A stretch of DNA of 64,000 bases from Anoplolepis gracilipes (taxonomy: Eukaryota; Arthropoda; Insecta; Hymenoptera; Formicidae): contig NC_132979.1 of NCBI RefSeq assembly GCF_047496725.1, forward strand, positions 1,133,501-1,197,500. Direction: 5' to 3'. The position numbers and the translations under genes are program-made. Position 1 is the stretch's first letter; each line of letters starts with the position of its first letter. Positions 49,016-62,040 of this stretch are shown here, piece by piece. The notes beneath the pieces are model-generated. The model was not told where the DNA came from, ran no database searches, and worked only from the letters and a program-made list of their open reading frames with translations.

Positions 49016-50913
49016 TTATATCTCGCCTTTTCCAAACGGCGGTTCTGCGTTAGTTTCCAGATAAAAAATGCCCCGACTGTCAGTGTTGATAAATTCACCC
49101 ATCACGGTGGAATTATTGCCGCATTTACCAAGCTGAAAATCTATCCAGTTGGAGCATTGTAAAGCGGGAAAACCATCAGAATGCACGATAGATTCAGCGA
49201 AAAATTCATGCGCTCTACCATGACTGCAGATTTCTAAAAATATAAATTGAATTAGAGTTCTGTCACATATATTACAAAATTTAAATATATATATATATAT
49301 AAACTGCAAATATGTTGACAATATATATAATTACGGGCTGAAAATACTGGACATCCGGGTTGTCTGAATGTTCCGCCGTTCGGATAAAAATCTGCATGGC
49401 CGATAGGTTTGAGGATGCCCAGACTACCGGCACAAGTGTGTATAACATCGACGAAATTGGCGTCTTTAGAATCCAGCCGCTCTTCCGCATCTTTCATGTA
49501 AGGCGTCTCGAACGCCGGTCCAGCCGGATCAAGTCCGGTGATTCGACCAAGTTTCCCTGACAAATAATTACCAACGTATCCGGCTACATGGGCACCTAAA
49601 CTATGTCCCAATATATGGACATCGTCGTAAGAAACTTGAGCCTCCGATCCGAGAAATTTTATAAACGCAGCCACGTATTCTCCTACCTGCAAGCACATAA
49701 ATTCTGTGTATATATTTAATTTTTTTGTAAAAAGTAAATATATGACTCGAGCTGAAGGAATTTTTTTCTAAAGAACTTTGCACTATCAATTTTTATTTTA
49801 ATATGTCGTAATTAATTTACATATTAATTATCGGCATTATTTATATAATTTGTCTAGACAGAGTATACGATATTTACATGATAAATATACATCAATATTT
49901 TATACATATTTTATATGCATGAAGAGAAAAATTATAAAAAATATATTTGACATATTATTAAAATATAGATTAAAAAATATATTACATAATATTTATAGTA
50001 AAAAATAAGTATTTATTGTAATAATATTTTGTCAATATTTCTTAAATATTTGCTGGAATATTTATAATAAATTATTATGATCCATTCAATCTAAGATCTA
50101 ATACATAATCTATTACAAAATATTTTTACAAATATTTATAAAATATTCAAATAATTATTATATATATTTTATATTATATGGTGTCTGTGGGGCAATATCT
50201 TTAAAATCATAATTTCCACCCAGAAAATTGGGTAGAACTTCTTTTTGCCGATCTGCTAATTATTTTTTTTTGTAGGATATGCGAAACTATCGTTCACCTG
50301 GCGAATAAGTTTGACAGCTGTTAAATATTCTTTGGTTGAACCTGCGGACCAGTTCACGCAAATTATGTTGTAATCTCCTACGCTAAGATAATTTCGTCGA
50401 ACGTTATGTAGCCAAAATGTATTTCCATTATCCATCCATCCATGAATGATGATCTTGGTTGGCCATGCAGAATTAAACGGCGATTTTTTTAGTTGTGCAC
50501 TATCACTCACTGGTAGAGAAACAGCTTGTTCTTTATTATCCTTGGTATAAAGATCATAATTTACATCTTCCGCTTTCAATTCCGAATCAATGATATTGAT
50601 CACCGCGTGATCATTTGAAATGATTGACGTCGGGGTTAGAAAGATCTCCAGGAGACCTTCCTCCGGATGAATGATATCTTGGAAGTTTTGAATCGGTAGC
50701 CAATGACTTGGTAACTCAACTGTATTAATAGGTACATCTAAAAACATCAATGAAAAATAATGAAAATGTGGACGGCACTTTCATTTTTATTTGTAATTGA
50801 ATCGTTGTATTTTTGATTACAAAATTAAAACCAAATAATAAAAAAATTAGATTACTTAGGAGCAAAGATATAAAGAATGTCGTAATAAGAAACATTGTAG
50901 TATTTTTTGACAT
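49016..50913 (-). CDS. Secreted lipase of the pancreatic lipase family
   Basis: Predicted extracellular alpha/beta-hydrolase acting on lipid esters. Exons in transcript order: 50913-50856, 50737-50298, 49686-49335, 49233-49016; total 1068 bp, 355 aa. The first exon gives a signal-peptide-like start (MSKNTTMFLITTFFISLLL); its donor (GTAATC) is modest, so this exon is the least certain. The rest is clear: IIIHGWMDN near residue 115-125, the nucleophile elbow GHSLG (Ser about 195), GLDPAGPAFE (Asp about 219), HTCAGSLG...DFYPNGG...QPGC and CSHGRAHEF (His about 288). Ser-Asp spacing is 24, as in pancreatic lipase. The loop between the two Cys that frame the lid is short, which in this family is often linked to phospholipase A1 activity; substrate is therefore open. 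It converges with nompC. Confidence 0.88.
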
Positions 50914-52291
50914 TATTGCGTTCAGTTTTTCTTATATACGTCGATGTTACATCAGAGAAAATCTTTTTTTATCGCTCGATCCATTACATCTTATTACCAA
51001 CAAAATATATTTACATAATGACGATTCCTCCACGAACTTCCGGCATTTGTTTACTCTACTCAAGTGTGTCGAAATAGTATATCTCACGTAGAGATTGATT
51101 TAGTTCCATGTGCTATCTTGTGTTTCAAGATCGATCAAATATAAACAATATTTTTGCAAAAATACTTTATTAATATTAAAAAAAAAGTACAAAAGTATTA
51201 TATCAGATTATAACACTAACTTATATTTTAACGTTAGACAGTTTCATACATTTTCTTTGATATAAAATTGTTATTCTATGTCATATTGAAATCTTTGATC
51301 AGTATTCATAGTCCATTCTTATATATTTAAGATCATCTTAATCAAGTATGGTCTCAGATTGTTTTAAGATTCCATCTTATTAATGAAATGATTGCATAAC
51401 ATTTTTAGTAAACCAATTATGAATACAGGAACTGGATGAAGATCAGCTATGTTAAAAGTTAATAAATCTAATACATCTCGAGATTCATACATTTGACATT
51501 GCGTAAAGCACTTTCCGCCTTTTAAAATATAAAATTAATCATTAATTTGTGAATTAAAATAAAGATTTGCTTTGTAAAAATGATCCTCCCAGTTCCTCTT
51601 TAATGATGCATGTTTAACATCTCCATAAATCTTCTTTGTTTTATAATATTTAATATAAAGTTAATATTTAAATAATTATATTTAATAAGCATATATTACA
51701 TCAATGTAAAGATGTTTTAAAATCTACGTTTGCTTATGAAGAAGCTTAATTATTATTTTTTTTTGGATAGAGAACACAATATATATAATTATCAAAATTA
51801 TAAACTTAAAAGAAATAATATTTAATCTTTGAAACCGTATGTATTGATTATACAGGGTGTCCTGTAATTCGTATCGATATTTTCGCTGAGGAAAAATTGA
51901 CTCCAAATGATCTCAAGAATCTACTATTAGCAGGTTTTTTACCAATTACAGGACAGCCTGTATATTAAAATTGCAACATTATTAATCTTATTCCGTAATA
52001 TACATAAGTACGAAGTAAGAATTAAGAATATACAATGTTGGATTTTCAAAAAGTATTAAGAATCACTTTTTTAGAGAATCAACTTATTTATCTCATGTCA
52101 ATTATTCTAGAAATCTCCTCGGTAATTCATCGAAAAACTTGAAGTATATTAGACCATTAATTAATCCAAAAAAAAGTTTCTTAAAAAATCTTCAAATGGT
52201 TATTACAGTATTATATTATAACTTATAACACAGTCCAACATAGTATTAAAAATTCTACGATGTTGCAATTTTAATAAACGAGAACTTAATT
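50914..52291. other. Intergenic region between the FKBP gene and the lipase
   Basis: AT-rich DNA with the 5' flank of the lipase gene and the 3' flank of the FKBP gene. One short terminal-inverted-repeat element is listed separately. No coding exon seen. Confidence 0.6.
51851..51962. mobile_element. 112-bp MITE with mariner-like terminal repeats
   Basis: The ends are inverted repeats of about 19 bp: TACAGGGTGTCCTGTAATT at the left and the near reverse complement AATTACAGGACAGCCTGTA at the right. Both flanks are TA, fitting the TA target duplication of Tc1/mariner elements. Too short to encode anything. Confidence 0.75.
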
Positions 52292-54225
52292 TTATGTTTT
52301 CCTCTTTTGAAGATACATAGTTTTCTTGCCATATCTTGTAGATGTAACAACATTTAATCCTAATGTAGCAGCTTCTTCACGTACAATTTGAAGTTCTTCT
52401 TCTGTGAGACCTTCAGGAATACAAAGTATTTTGACATAACTATCATTAATAATGGTTTCACAAAATTCACGCATAACTTTTCGGAATTCGTTAACTTTAG
52501 TTTGTTTTTCTCCAGACTTGAAACAATTTTTCCACAAGCGTTTCTCAATTTCCAGATATTGACGCTGTTTCGCATTCGTCTATTTATAAAAAAGACATTA
52601 ATATATTAATATATTTTATTTTATTTTAGTATATTAAAAGAAATATTTTTAAAAAACCTTTCCACTCACAGTTTGAATTGCTTGTGTAATGTTTTCATTA
52701 TGTGGCTGCAATGCATGAGCTTTTTGTAACTCTTTCATTGCTTCTGTATATTCTCCAAGATTTAACAAAGCTTTTCCAAAACTAGAAGAAAAACATAATT
52801 TCAATCATGACATTAAATTAATACTCGATTAATTTATAAGTATTGCATTAACATATTTTCTTACTGGTAAAGAGTTTTAACTGTTGGTACCGGCACTCTC
52901 CTACAAGCCATGCAGGCATTACGTGGTAACTCTATTTTGTTGTAACATATTGCCAGATTAGTATAAGCCTTTGAAAGCAATTCATTCATTTCTTTTTCTT
53001 CCAAACTATCTATTAATTGTACATTTTCTAAGCAATCAATAATTTTTTTATATCTACAAAAAGATTTATAGATATAATCATATTATAATCACACAAAAAA
53101 TCTTGTAATATGTCATTTACTTTCGTATTGCCTGTTTGGTATTAAACTTTGCACAACAATCCTTAGCAGCCACAAGCATGTGTAATACAGGCTCTACCAC
53201 ATGCTTAAATGACTTCTTTTCTTCTATTTTAAGATTTTGATAAGTATCCGCAGAACCATCATCAAGATAGTCCACTAAATGGACAACAAATACTACTTCC
53301 TCATTGGGTGGGATACGTGGTGGACAACCCTGAGCTTTATAAGCAAGATCAGGATGTATCAAAAATACTGCTATTTCATGCTTCTGCATAGTACTTAGGC
53401 CAATCTCTAAACCAGGTATAATATATCCTTGGTTTAAACGTATTGTCTTTGGCTTTCCAGAAGAATAAGTTGAATCAAAAGGTTCATCTCTGTCTTCAAA
53501 ATATCCGATATAATGAATGGTAACTTGAGCATTAGCAGGGACAACCTCTCCAACACCTTTTTGTTTAATAAATTTCATGACCTAATATAACGTTATTTCA
53601 TAATTAAAATTATGTTTACAATTTCAAGTAAAACATGCGAAAAGGTTATATTTCACTAATCATTTTGATATTTACATATCGATGAGATGTAACCTTATTG
53701 CAAGTTTTACAGAGTCTTGTTTATTTTCATTGATGTATTCATTTAAATATATCAAAAATATTGCATCACCTTTACTATATTCCTTTTATAAAGAAAATAT
53801 AATTTGTAAGTAATATAAAATATGATTTACTTTGTTATCTGCGGTTAAATTTGTCATCTTTGCTCTTAATTTCGCAAAGCTCATACCATAAAGGGATACA
53901 GATCCTTTCTCATTATCTCTATCATTTTCATCTTCAAAACCATTCATGTTCAACATATTTAACATTTCCTCATTGCTGAATTGTACATATGGAGAATATG
54001 AGAACTCTTCGTCATCATCATCTTCACGAAACTCATCTCCAAGTTCAAAGGTAACTCCATTTTCACTTATCAAATCTCTGAAAAAAAAAATATATATATA
54101 TATATATAATCCAAATAAATATAACAATAGTATAGCCTTGCACGTAAGTTCATCATAAATTTAATCAGTTCAATGTACTCGAGTCTAAACCCAGTCATCA
54201 TCGGGTCTGTTATGTGTTTTGCCAT
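52292..54225 (-). CDS. FKBP6/shutdown-type FKBP-TPR co-chaperone
   Basis: In animals this family works with Hsp90 in germ-line piRNA loading; the FKBP domain is usually catalytically inactive. Exons in transcript order: 54225-54179, 54077-53831, 53581-53121, 53053-52865, 52781-52670, 52579-52292; total 1344 bp, 447 aa. Seen: an acidic N-terminal region (residues 1-98), an FKBP domain (about 105-200: VTIHYIGYFEDRDEPFDSTY, IPGLEIGLSTMQ, LAYKAQGCPPRIPPNEEVVF, LVDYLD) and a helical TPR region (about 215-360), then a C-terminal basic part ending YLQKRKT. The first donor (GA|GTACAT) was chosen because it alone keeps phase with a standard CAG acceptor and reads RLEDLISENG; that junction is less certain than the others. 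The protein resembles Drosophila shu and vertebrate FKBP6 in layout. Confidence 0.88.
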
Positions 54226-54761
54226 TTTAATAAATTAAGCAATTCTTCCGAAATAATTTTCCTTTATCTTGTATTTTTTCAGTTCACTTTTAGCTCTTGG
54301 ATCTCTCGTCTTCTGGAGTTTTTTTCAAAAAATATACTTGATCGGTTCAATTCTTCTCTTTTTGTTTCTTTTTCCTTAGTATGAGTATTCTTTTATAAAT
54401 ATAAATTTAATCTCTTTATTTCTTGTCAAAACCAACAATTTAATATTATGTAAATTATTTAGAAACGATTTATTTCACTTCTGGCGACCGGCTTGTCTAA
54501 AGCGCAAATGAAAAAATAAAAGGATGCAAGCGATGTAAGGAGAGACAAATTGTCTCAAGATGTCTCTACAGTCTGTTTTGCTACCTCGATCCTCAATCTC
54601 GATCGGTATGATTTCTGTACATGCATGAAATGAATATGAATTTTTAATATTGTCTGCACAGCAGATGAAATTGTATCTTATACTGTGAGTTTATTATTGA
54701 TGTATGGTTTTTGAAACTTTTGCTCCAAATTCAATTGTCTTTCAATGCCACAAACACACTG

Positions 54762-54812
<51 letters not shown>

Positions 54813-55266
54813 GGAATAAAAAGGGATCAAAAGAAATATTTGATTATGTATGCAGCATATATTTTTATATTTAAAAATAATAATAATAAATTACATTTAA
54901 ATAATAATTAAATTATATATACATTTTACATTGTAGTAGTTCTCATCAGTTTTAAAATTATTATATAAGCACAAGCATATATGTAATAATATTTATTACT
55001 GTCAACGCAAAATATTTTTAAGCATGTTATATGTATATGTACTATCAAAACATTTCTTTCATCATTATGATTATTTTCATAATTATGATTATATAATTTT
55101 CTGTTTAATAGAATGATATATTACACTTTAAAATATTCTAAATATAAAATATTCCATATAACACATATAAACGTAAAATAAAGAAATAAATATATTTTCT
55201 TAAATCTTAAATAATCTCTTTTTTTATAATTGCTCGTGATCTTTAATCAATATTATCGGAGAATTA
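54226..55266. other. Intergenic region between the odorant receptor and the FKBP gene
   Basis: AT-rich with a (CA)/(TA) microsatellite at about 54760-54810. No coding exon seen. Confidence 0.6.
54764..54810. repeat. CA/TA microsatellite
   Basis: A short (AC)n tract followed by a (TA)n tract. The open frame through it is Thr-His then Ile-Tyr repeats, clearly spurious. Confidence 0.9.
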
Positions 55267-58200
55267 TTATCGATTAGCGAGTAAAACGGATATGTAACCA
55301 GCTGACGTCTTGATTAACTGAAAATGTAAATATATATGAATATATACGTACAGTGATAACAATGATAAATAATTATAAAACAAGAAAAAAAAATTATATT
55401 TGTTGTATATATATATATATATAAGAGTGACATTTAATATACAGACACTGGATGTCTTACATTGCAAAACATGGATAATGTCATGGGAAATATTTTTCCT
55501 GCAGTAATGAGGACAGGTTTTTCAGAACGAATCATTATCATTAATAGATTTCTAGCTTCATTCGGTTTTAGCAAGTACCATGTATAATTGTATACCGCAT
55601 GATACACTCCTTCGGCCTGTAAATATTATCATATTATATACGAAATCTGTTACAAGAGACGCACATCTTTTGTGTTAAAATTTTCTCGATTGCAACAATC
55701 AAAGAAATAATATATATGTAATTCTGTAATACTATATAGTCCCATTTGAAACGCGTTCTATTTTTGTTTTGTTGTCTCTTCAAAAGTATATGACTTATCA
55801 AAATTAACTGCACGGGCAATATAAGTTTGAGTGATCAAATTTAAATTTAATTTAAATTTATTTTTCCTTCCACACTTGTACAGTCGACCTACCACATGAC
55901 AGATGAAACAATACAGAAGACCGCTGCATTTATTGTCACAATTTTAAATAACGACATTTCAAATGGGACTTTGTATAATATCGATATACTAATTATTTAT
56001 CGATATATATATTATTATACTAACAATACGTACTTACTTTAGCTATAAGAATCTCTCCGACCACACAGTATACGCACATGTGAACGAATGTATTAATGAG
56101 AATCGAAACGAGCCAACATATTCGCATAAAGGAAACGTCGCTAACTCCATCAATGATCTATAGATACGTATTAATATATGCACGGGTGATTTTATTTATG
56201 CATATGCAATTTCTCGATTTCGTTTGCCAAATTTATTTTAATAATTTAACTTTTTTTTTCATAAATGTATGTATTATTTGCACGAAAAATTGAGAGGAGT
56301 GTAACGATCTCGAGACGGTCATTTCATTCGTGTCGTCTTCATTTCCGTTGTAACAAAAAATTGTGGCTCTGAATATTTGATACTACCTCTGAGATTACAA
56401 AAGGATAAAGCTCTTCTCCCTTTCGGCAACTTACGGTAACTAATAGAAATCCTTGAACGCAAAATAACATAGCGAAATACACTAACAATGCCAGGAGCAT
56501 CAAGTTGAATGTGCTGTCGATGACATCAACGGACCTACGATATAAGATATCACTGTAACATCGAATAGTTTTAGTAAAATGAAAGAAATGTGTCGAAGGC
56601 ACAGAAACATTTTCGAAATGTATAATATATGTTAGTATATTAAAAACGGCTGCAAACGATACATTTATTCGATAATTACTTTTCGAAGAAACATATTAAA
56701 TGATCACGTGTAAGTATTACGTGCAATATAAAATGTAATATATTTATAACTTTTGGCAAATAACGATATCGTCTGAAGCCGTCTCGTTTAATGCACATAA
56801 TATATAATTTCTTTGTTACAAGTATACATTTATTATGGCTAATTATATAAGTAATGTGATAAAATAAATACGTTCCAATTTTTTTTTTAACCATATAGAT
56901 ATTAAATATATCAGAGATACTTTAGCACTGTATTTAAATCTTTAACACATAAACGTTATTAAACCGAGAGAAAATTTAATTAAAATAACCTAATGAGACG
57001 TAGGTGATCTTCGATATTGAAGGATAACGCGGCGTTGAAATTTTTGAAATCATTCAAATTGAGCATTCGCATTTTGAGAATATCCAGTTGAGCACAGATA
57101 TGAAATACAAGCAGACCCAAAAAATTATCGACGCCCGTGTAAGAAACCGCGGCCACTAAGATCGCTATGGCTTGAGCGACGAACACTATTTCGTAATACG
57201 GGCTCTCCGACATGTCTCGCAGGTAATATGTTTGAAACAGCATCGGCTTTGAACCATCTGTGAGATTCGTCAGATATCGCATCGAGTATCCAAAGCAAGG
57301 AGGAATGATGAGAAGGATAGATGCGAAACACATCATGATACATCCGAACATTACGATCGCTCTGGCAATTTTCGCTTGCTTTATCATAGTATCTCGTTCT
57401 ACAGCTGTCTTAGTCTTGATCCAATCGTCCATCATCATGTTTATGATCGGTATTAGATCTTCAGAGGAGAAATTTCAAAATTTACGGGTAAAATTCCAAT
57501 ATACGCACACTCTTGAGAAATAGATAAAATATAAAAATATCGATAGAAAATATACAAAATAATATTCATACCGATTTACCTTTCTTGTGGATCCACAAAA
57601 TACTAAATTTCAAGACAATCACCATAAATGGTAGAGCGATCTGCAAATTATCTGCCATCGCCAGTAGGTCACCCCAAACCCTTAACAACGCTAACAATCC
57701 GGGTACAACCGCTATGGTAAACATCGTGATAATGATAATGAAAGAGCGTAGATTTGCCAAAAATTGTTCACGACGACTTAACTTGTCATCTGGCCAGAGG
57801 CCAAGGATCTTCAGAGAGATCCGATTTATTCCGATCGCCCAATCTAAGTCTATGTGAATTCCATTTTATTCCTTCATGAAATTGTGTATTAATCGTATAT
57901 ATATATTTAATTGCCCGAGTAATTGAAAATAATTTAAAACGGAAGAATCAAATATTTCACGATATAAACTTCCTCATATAAATAATAATAAGACGTATTG
58001 ATAGAGAGATAATTAGGGTGCAAGCTACTATTACAGCTGTCAAGAAAATAAAACATTATTGTTAAATTATCCACATGTAACATACAATTCACCATGAAAT
58101 TTCATCAATTTTTTCATGACGTAAAAAAATTATATAAAAAAATAAAAATATTATAAACATTCCCACATCAATCTCGAATCTCAAGTTTACACAAAATATA

Positions 58201-58305
58201 CCTTTGCCTATTGTATTATATATTACGATATTATACGTTACAGAGCTTACTGATAATAATGAAAATATAAAGACCTGCGTATGCCAATGTCTTAGAGTCG
58301 TCCAT
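55267..58305 (-). CDS. Insect odorant receptor (7tm_6), intact copy
   Basis: Ligand-binding odorant receptor subunit, expected to form a channel with Orco in olfactory neuron dendrites. Exons in transcript order: 58305-58275, 57849-57580, 57458-56990, 56534-56435, 56157-56038, 55616-55461, 55317-55267; total 1197 bp, 398 aa, typical for the family. Seen: DLDWAIGINRISLKILGLWP at the start, several hydrophobic helices, CFGYSMRYLTN, QTYYLRDMSESPYYE, FHICAQLDILKMR, HLRLIRSVD, the late motif region YTWYLLKPNEARNLLMIMIR, and the end LIKTSAGYISVLLANR. The 31-bp first exon (MDDSKTLAYA) is small and has a weak GTCTTT donor, but the same exon start is conserved in the neighbouring copy. I cannot place the subfamily with certainty; it looks like Or13a/Or22c-type hymenopteran receptors. 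Confidence 0.9.
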
Positions 58306-59382
58306 GTCCGAGGCTAAACGTAGACTGACATTTTTTTATAAATTTTAACATTTTTCCCTCACTCCTCTAAGGACGTAACAATTACGCATGCCCATGGCAA
58401 AAGTTCTGAAGCCCACATGCCGAGATGCAAAGTACGGGCATGTGTCCATAAATATTTAAAATATCGCGTCTTTTTTACGCGTATCAAACCATAATTCGAA
58501 GAATCGAATTAGTACCAGCCCTCCTACAGCATTGCTAAATAGTCTATAAATATTTAAATGGGTGTAACGGTCTCCAATTTTTCCGACATTTATTACTAAT
58601 TTATCCTCTCATGTCTTTTCTCGCTAAACTTACTTTTTTTCAACAATTTGAATTTTCTAAAACTAAACTGGCATGTCTCTCTTTTGTTGCAAACTTTAAA
58701 AATTAATATCGGCATCGCGAAGTTTTACATGCGATATGTTTGAATGATACATAAAATTTATACCACCGAAAGATGGCAACACGAAATACATTCATTGTAT
58801 TAGAATTAACAAAGTAGAAAGTAGAATGAATAGATATACGTGCAGAAGAAAACGTGACGCGCATTTAACGTATTTTAATGAAAGCTAAAGGAACAATTAT
58901 GTATATGTCTACATCAAGATCTAAAATAATATAATTGTGCGAGAGATAATGTTAATTAACAGTTCATTGTTTAAAGTGGTGCGATTAATGTGTAAGTAAT
59001 AAAATAAAGTAATAATTTCAAAATGTAAATTGTTATATTAAATATGTTTGTGAGCTATGTCATAATTTATTATTCCAGCATATGTATATGTACAGATACA
59101 ATATTATTAATTTGAAACATTTTAAACGTATGTCTCTATAATTTATCAACATGCTAAATCAATTAAGTAAATAATATATAAAGCAATTTTAATAAAAATT
59201 TACTCTTAATGTGAATATAATTATTTATTGCAACTATATTTATATATATATATATATACACATGACAATTTTTTTGTTCAGTTTGACTCATTAATTAAAC
59301 ATTATTCGACGGTGCATTCTTATTGCATTATTGAAAGAAATTATTTCGGAGATTACTCAGGTCAATGTCCAAGTATCATCGA
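58306..59382. other. Spacer between the two tandem odorant receptors
   Basis: 5' flank of the intact receptor and 3' flank of the pseudogene. Parts (about 58330-58640) are recognisably related to the flank of the second copy (about 62060-62400), so the duplication unit included upstream sequence. No coding exon seen. Confidence 0.6.
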
Positions 59383-62040
59383 TTAGCGAGCAACACCGAT
59401 GTATAACCAGCTGATGTCTTGGATTAGCTGGAAGCAAAATATAAAGAGATTTAGTACAAATAAATGTTTAGAAATTTATAGAAAATATTTTTAAAAATAC
59501 ATATATTCCAATCTAATTTTTATTATACGAATATTTAAGTAATGATAACAGGCTATCTTACGCTACAAAACATGGATAAAGTCATTGGAAATATTTTTCC
59601 GACAGTAATATAGAGAGGTTTTTCGGCGCGAATCATTATCAGCATCAGACTTCTGACTTCATTCGGTTTCAACGTGTACCATGCATAATCATATATCGCA
59701 TAACAAATGTCTTCACACTGCACACATTATTATTTAAATAAATTAATTATTAAGATCTTTTTCATATAATATGGCAAAAATAAAATTTACTCTATCATTA
59801 TTATGCGTTAACTGCTGATCTAAAATACTGTAGTAGAAAAAATGCTAATACTGTTTATTGAGAAATAATCTAATCTCTAATTACAACTAAACAAGCTAAT
59901 TTATTTAGAAAGAAGTAGTGAATAAAAATATATATATACAATGTATAAGTAAACTTAAAAAAATCTTTCTTATAGAAAATGATACTTTTTCAATGAGAAT
60001 TTCACCGACCACGCAACAAACGCACATGTGAGTACTGATATGAGGCAACATATTCGCCAGACGGAAACGTTGCCACCCTCATCAATCATCTATATACGTT
60101 ATATATACAATGTTTGCACGCGTAATTACATTTGCCTTTTTATGTGCGTAATTACATTTTTTAAACTTTTAAATTCAGTTGTAAAATAGTTAGAAAATAT
60201 ACAAGCTAGCAGTAAACTAGCATTTTCTAAAATAAGAAATTTTTGCGAGGAAATAGAGAGTGAAAAAGAGTTTTGTAGCTTGGTGATAAATATTTATTAC
60301 ATGTATTGTATGTGAAATATTGTGCGATAATAGATATTTTAATTTTTGACTTGATTTTATTTATCCAAACTAATAATAAGTCTTATTTTTCTCTCTTATA
60401 ACTTATGTTAATAATCAGAAAGCCTTGAAGACAAAACAATATACCGAAATACACTAACAGTGCCAGGAGCATTAAATTGAATGTCTCAATGATATCAACG
60501 GCCCTATGGAGTAAGTATAGCATTCTGTAAAATGTCAGTCGCTTGATTCTAGTTATACAATAGATTTTTTTCATGTAGCTTTTGTGCCTTTGATCAGATC
60601 AGGAAAAGGACGGCGAAACACTCTTTAAGTCAGATTAAATAACAATTCGATCGGCGTTGGTGACAATAAGGGAATTCAATTTGCAACCTGATAAGACGTA
60701 TGTGATTCCGAACGTTCGTCGACAATCCAACATCGAAGTCTTTGATTCCATGCATATTGAGTAATCGCCCTTTGAGGATTTCCATTTGGGCGCAGATGTG
60801 AAAGACGAGCAGTCCCAGAAAGTTATCGATACCCGTGTAAGTGAACGCGCCCAGTACGATGGCCATGGCTTGAGCGACGAACGCGATCTCGAAATACGGG
60901 CTCACTGTCATATCGCGCAAATAATACGTCTGCAGTAACAACGGCTTTCCCGGGTCCGTTATATTTGTCAGGTATCTCATGGAATAGCCAAAGCACGGCG
61001 GGACGATAAGAAGAAATATCGCCAGGACCATCATGGTGCAGCCAAATATGATTAGCCTTCTTGCGATTCTCTCGCCTTTCTTATCGTGGTGTCGCGTTCC
61101 TCCGTCTTCCGTTCAATCCAATCTGCTATCACCATGTTTACGAGTGATTTGAGATCTTGATAGAGGTCGAAATGCTCGTGTGAATTAGATTGTTATTGTT
61201 ATGAGTCGGCGAATTAATGAGGGTATAAATAATTTTATATCAGATAAAGAGATTATTTATTTTCTCTAAACAAGATTCAGCTGTCATTTGATTACACATA
61301 TTTTCATTAAAATTGTTGGAAAATTATTCCGGGAAATAAATGACAAAGTAATAAACTATATTCTATAAATAGGAAATAAAAAAAGTATTTAAATTTCTTT
61401 GAAGAGAGAAAAAGTGAAGAGGAAAAGTTTTAAACAAATATTAGTTATTTTATTATTCGCAATAAATATGAATCTCTACCTTCTTTACGAAACCACATGA
61501 TGATGTTTTTTGTGGCACAGACTGAAAAGGGTAGCGTGAATTGCAAATTATCTATTATTGCCACCATGTCACCCCAAACCCTCGTCAACGACAGTATCGA
61601 AGGTATTACTTGCACGAAAATCAACGTAATGAAAATGAAGAAGGCGCGTAGATTTGCCAACAACCTTTGTCGATGGCTTAAATTCTCATCAGGCCACAAA
61701 CCGGTCATCTCCAGAGTAAAACGATTTATTCCAATGGCCCAGTCTAAATCTATATAATTACCGTAAAAGTTATACTTGTATCTAATAAATATTTATATAA
61801 ATGTAACACTCTTGTTTTAGATTTTTTGTGATACTATCAAAATGCGTATAAGTTTTTGAATATATACAGCTAATAATTGAAAAGGAAAATATTTTTGAAG
61901 AAATATTCTTTTTTATATCTAGTTTATACGTGCATCACAAATTTTATTGTGACGTATTTACAAGGCAAAATACAATATTCCTTATTAATATTGATAGAAA
62001 TAATCGATCCTGCATATTCGCAATATTTAGAGTCATCCAT
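59383..62040 (-). pseudogene. Odorant receptor, tandem copy with several lesions
   Basis: Colinear with the intact receptor at 55267-58305. Matching segments in transcript order: 62040-62010, 61749-61480, 61155-60688, 60503-60407, 60089-59986, 59717-59562, 59427-59383. Lesions seen by comparison: the exon 1 donor reads GA instead of GT (62009-62008); two extra bases (GA) near 61067 in exon 3 shift the frame and lead to a stop soon after; the exon 4 donor reads ATAAGT instead of GTAAGT (60406); a 16-bp deletion in exon 5 (104 bp versus 120) shifts the frame; and one extra base in the last exon changes the C-terminus. Exons 2 and 6 are fully open and the same length as in the intact gene. So the copy decayed fairly recently. 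Single lesions could be sequencing errors; five together are unlikely to be. Confidence 0.88.

Noticed and set aside
54143..54178. Longer first exon of the FKBP6-like gene using the GTGCAAG donor
   Set aside because: It would need the less usual acceptor CAGAG. The GA|GTACAT donor keeps phase with the standard CAG acceptor and gives a smoother protein sequence. Not excluded.
59383..62040. Second odorant receptor as an intact gene
   Set aside because: Two splice donors are lost and three indels break the frame relative to the neighbouring intact copy.
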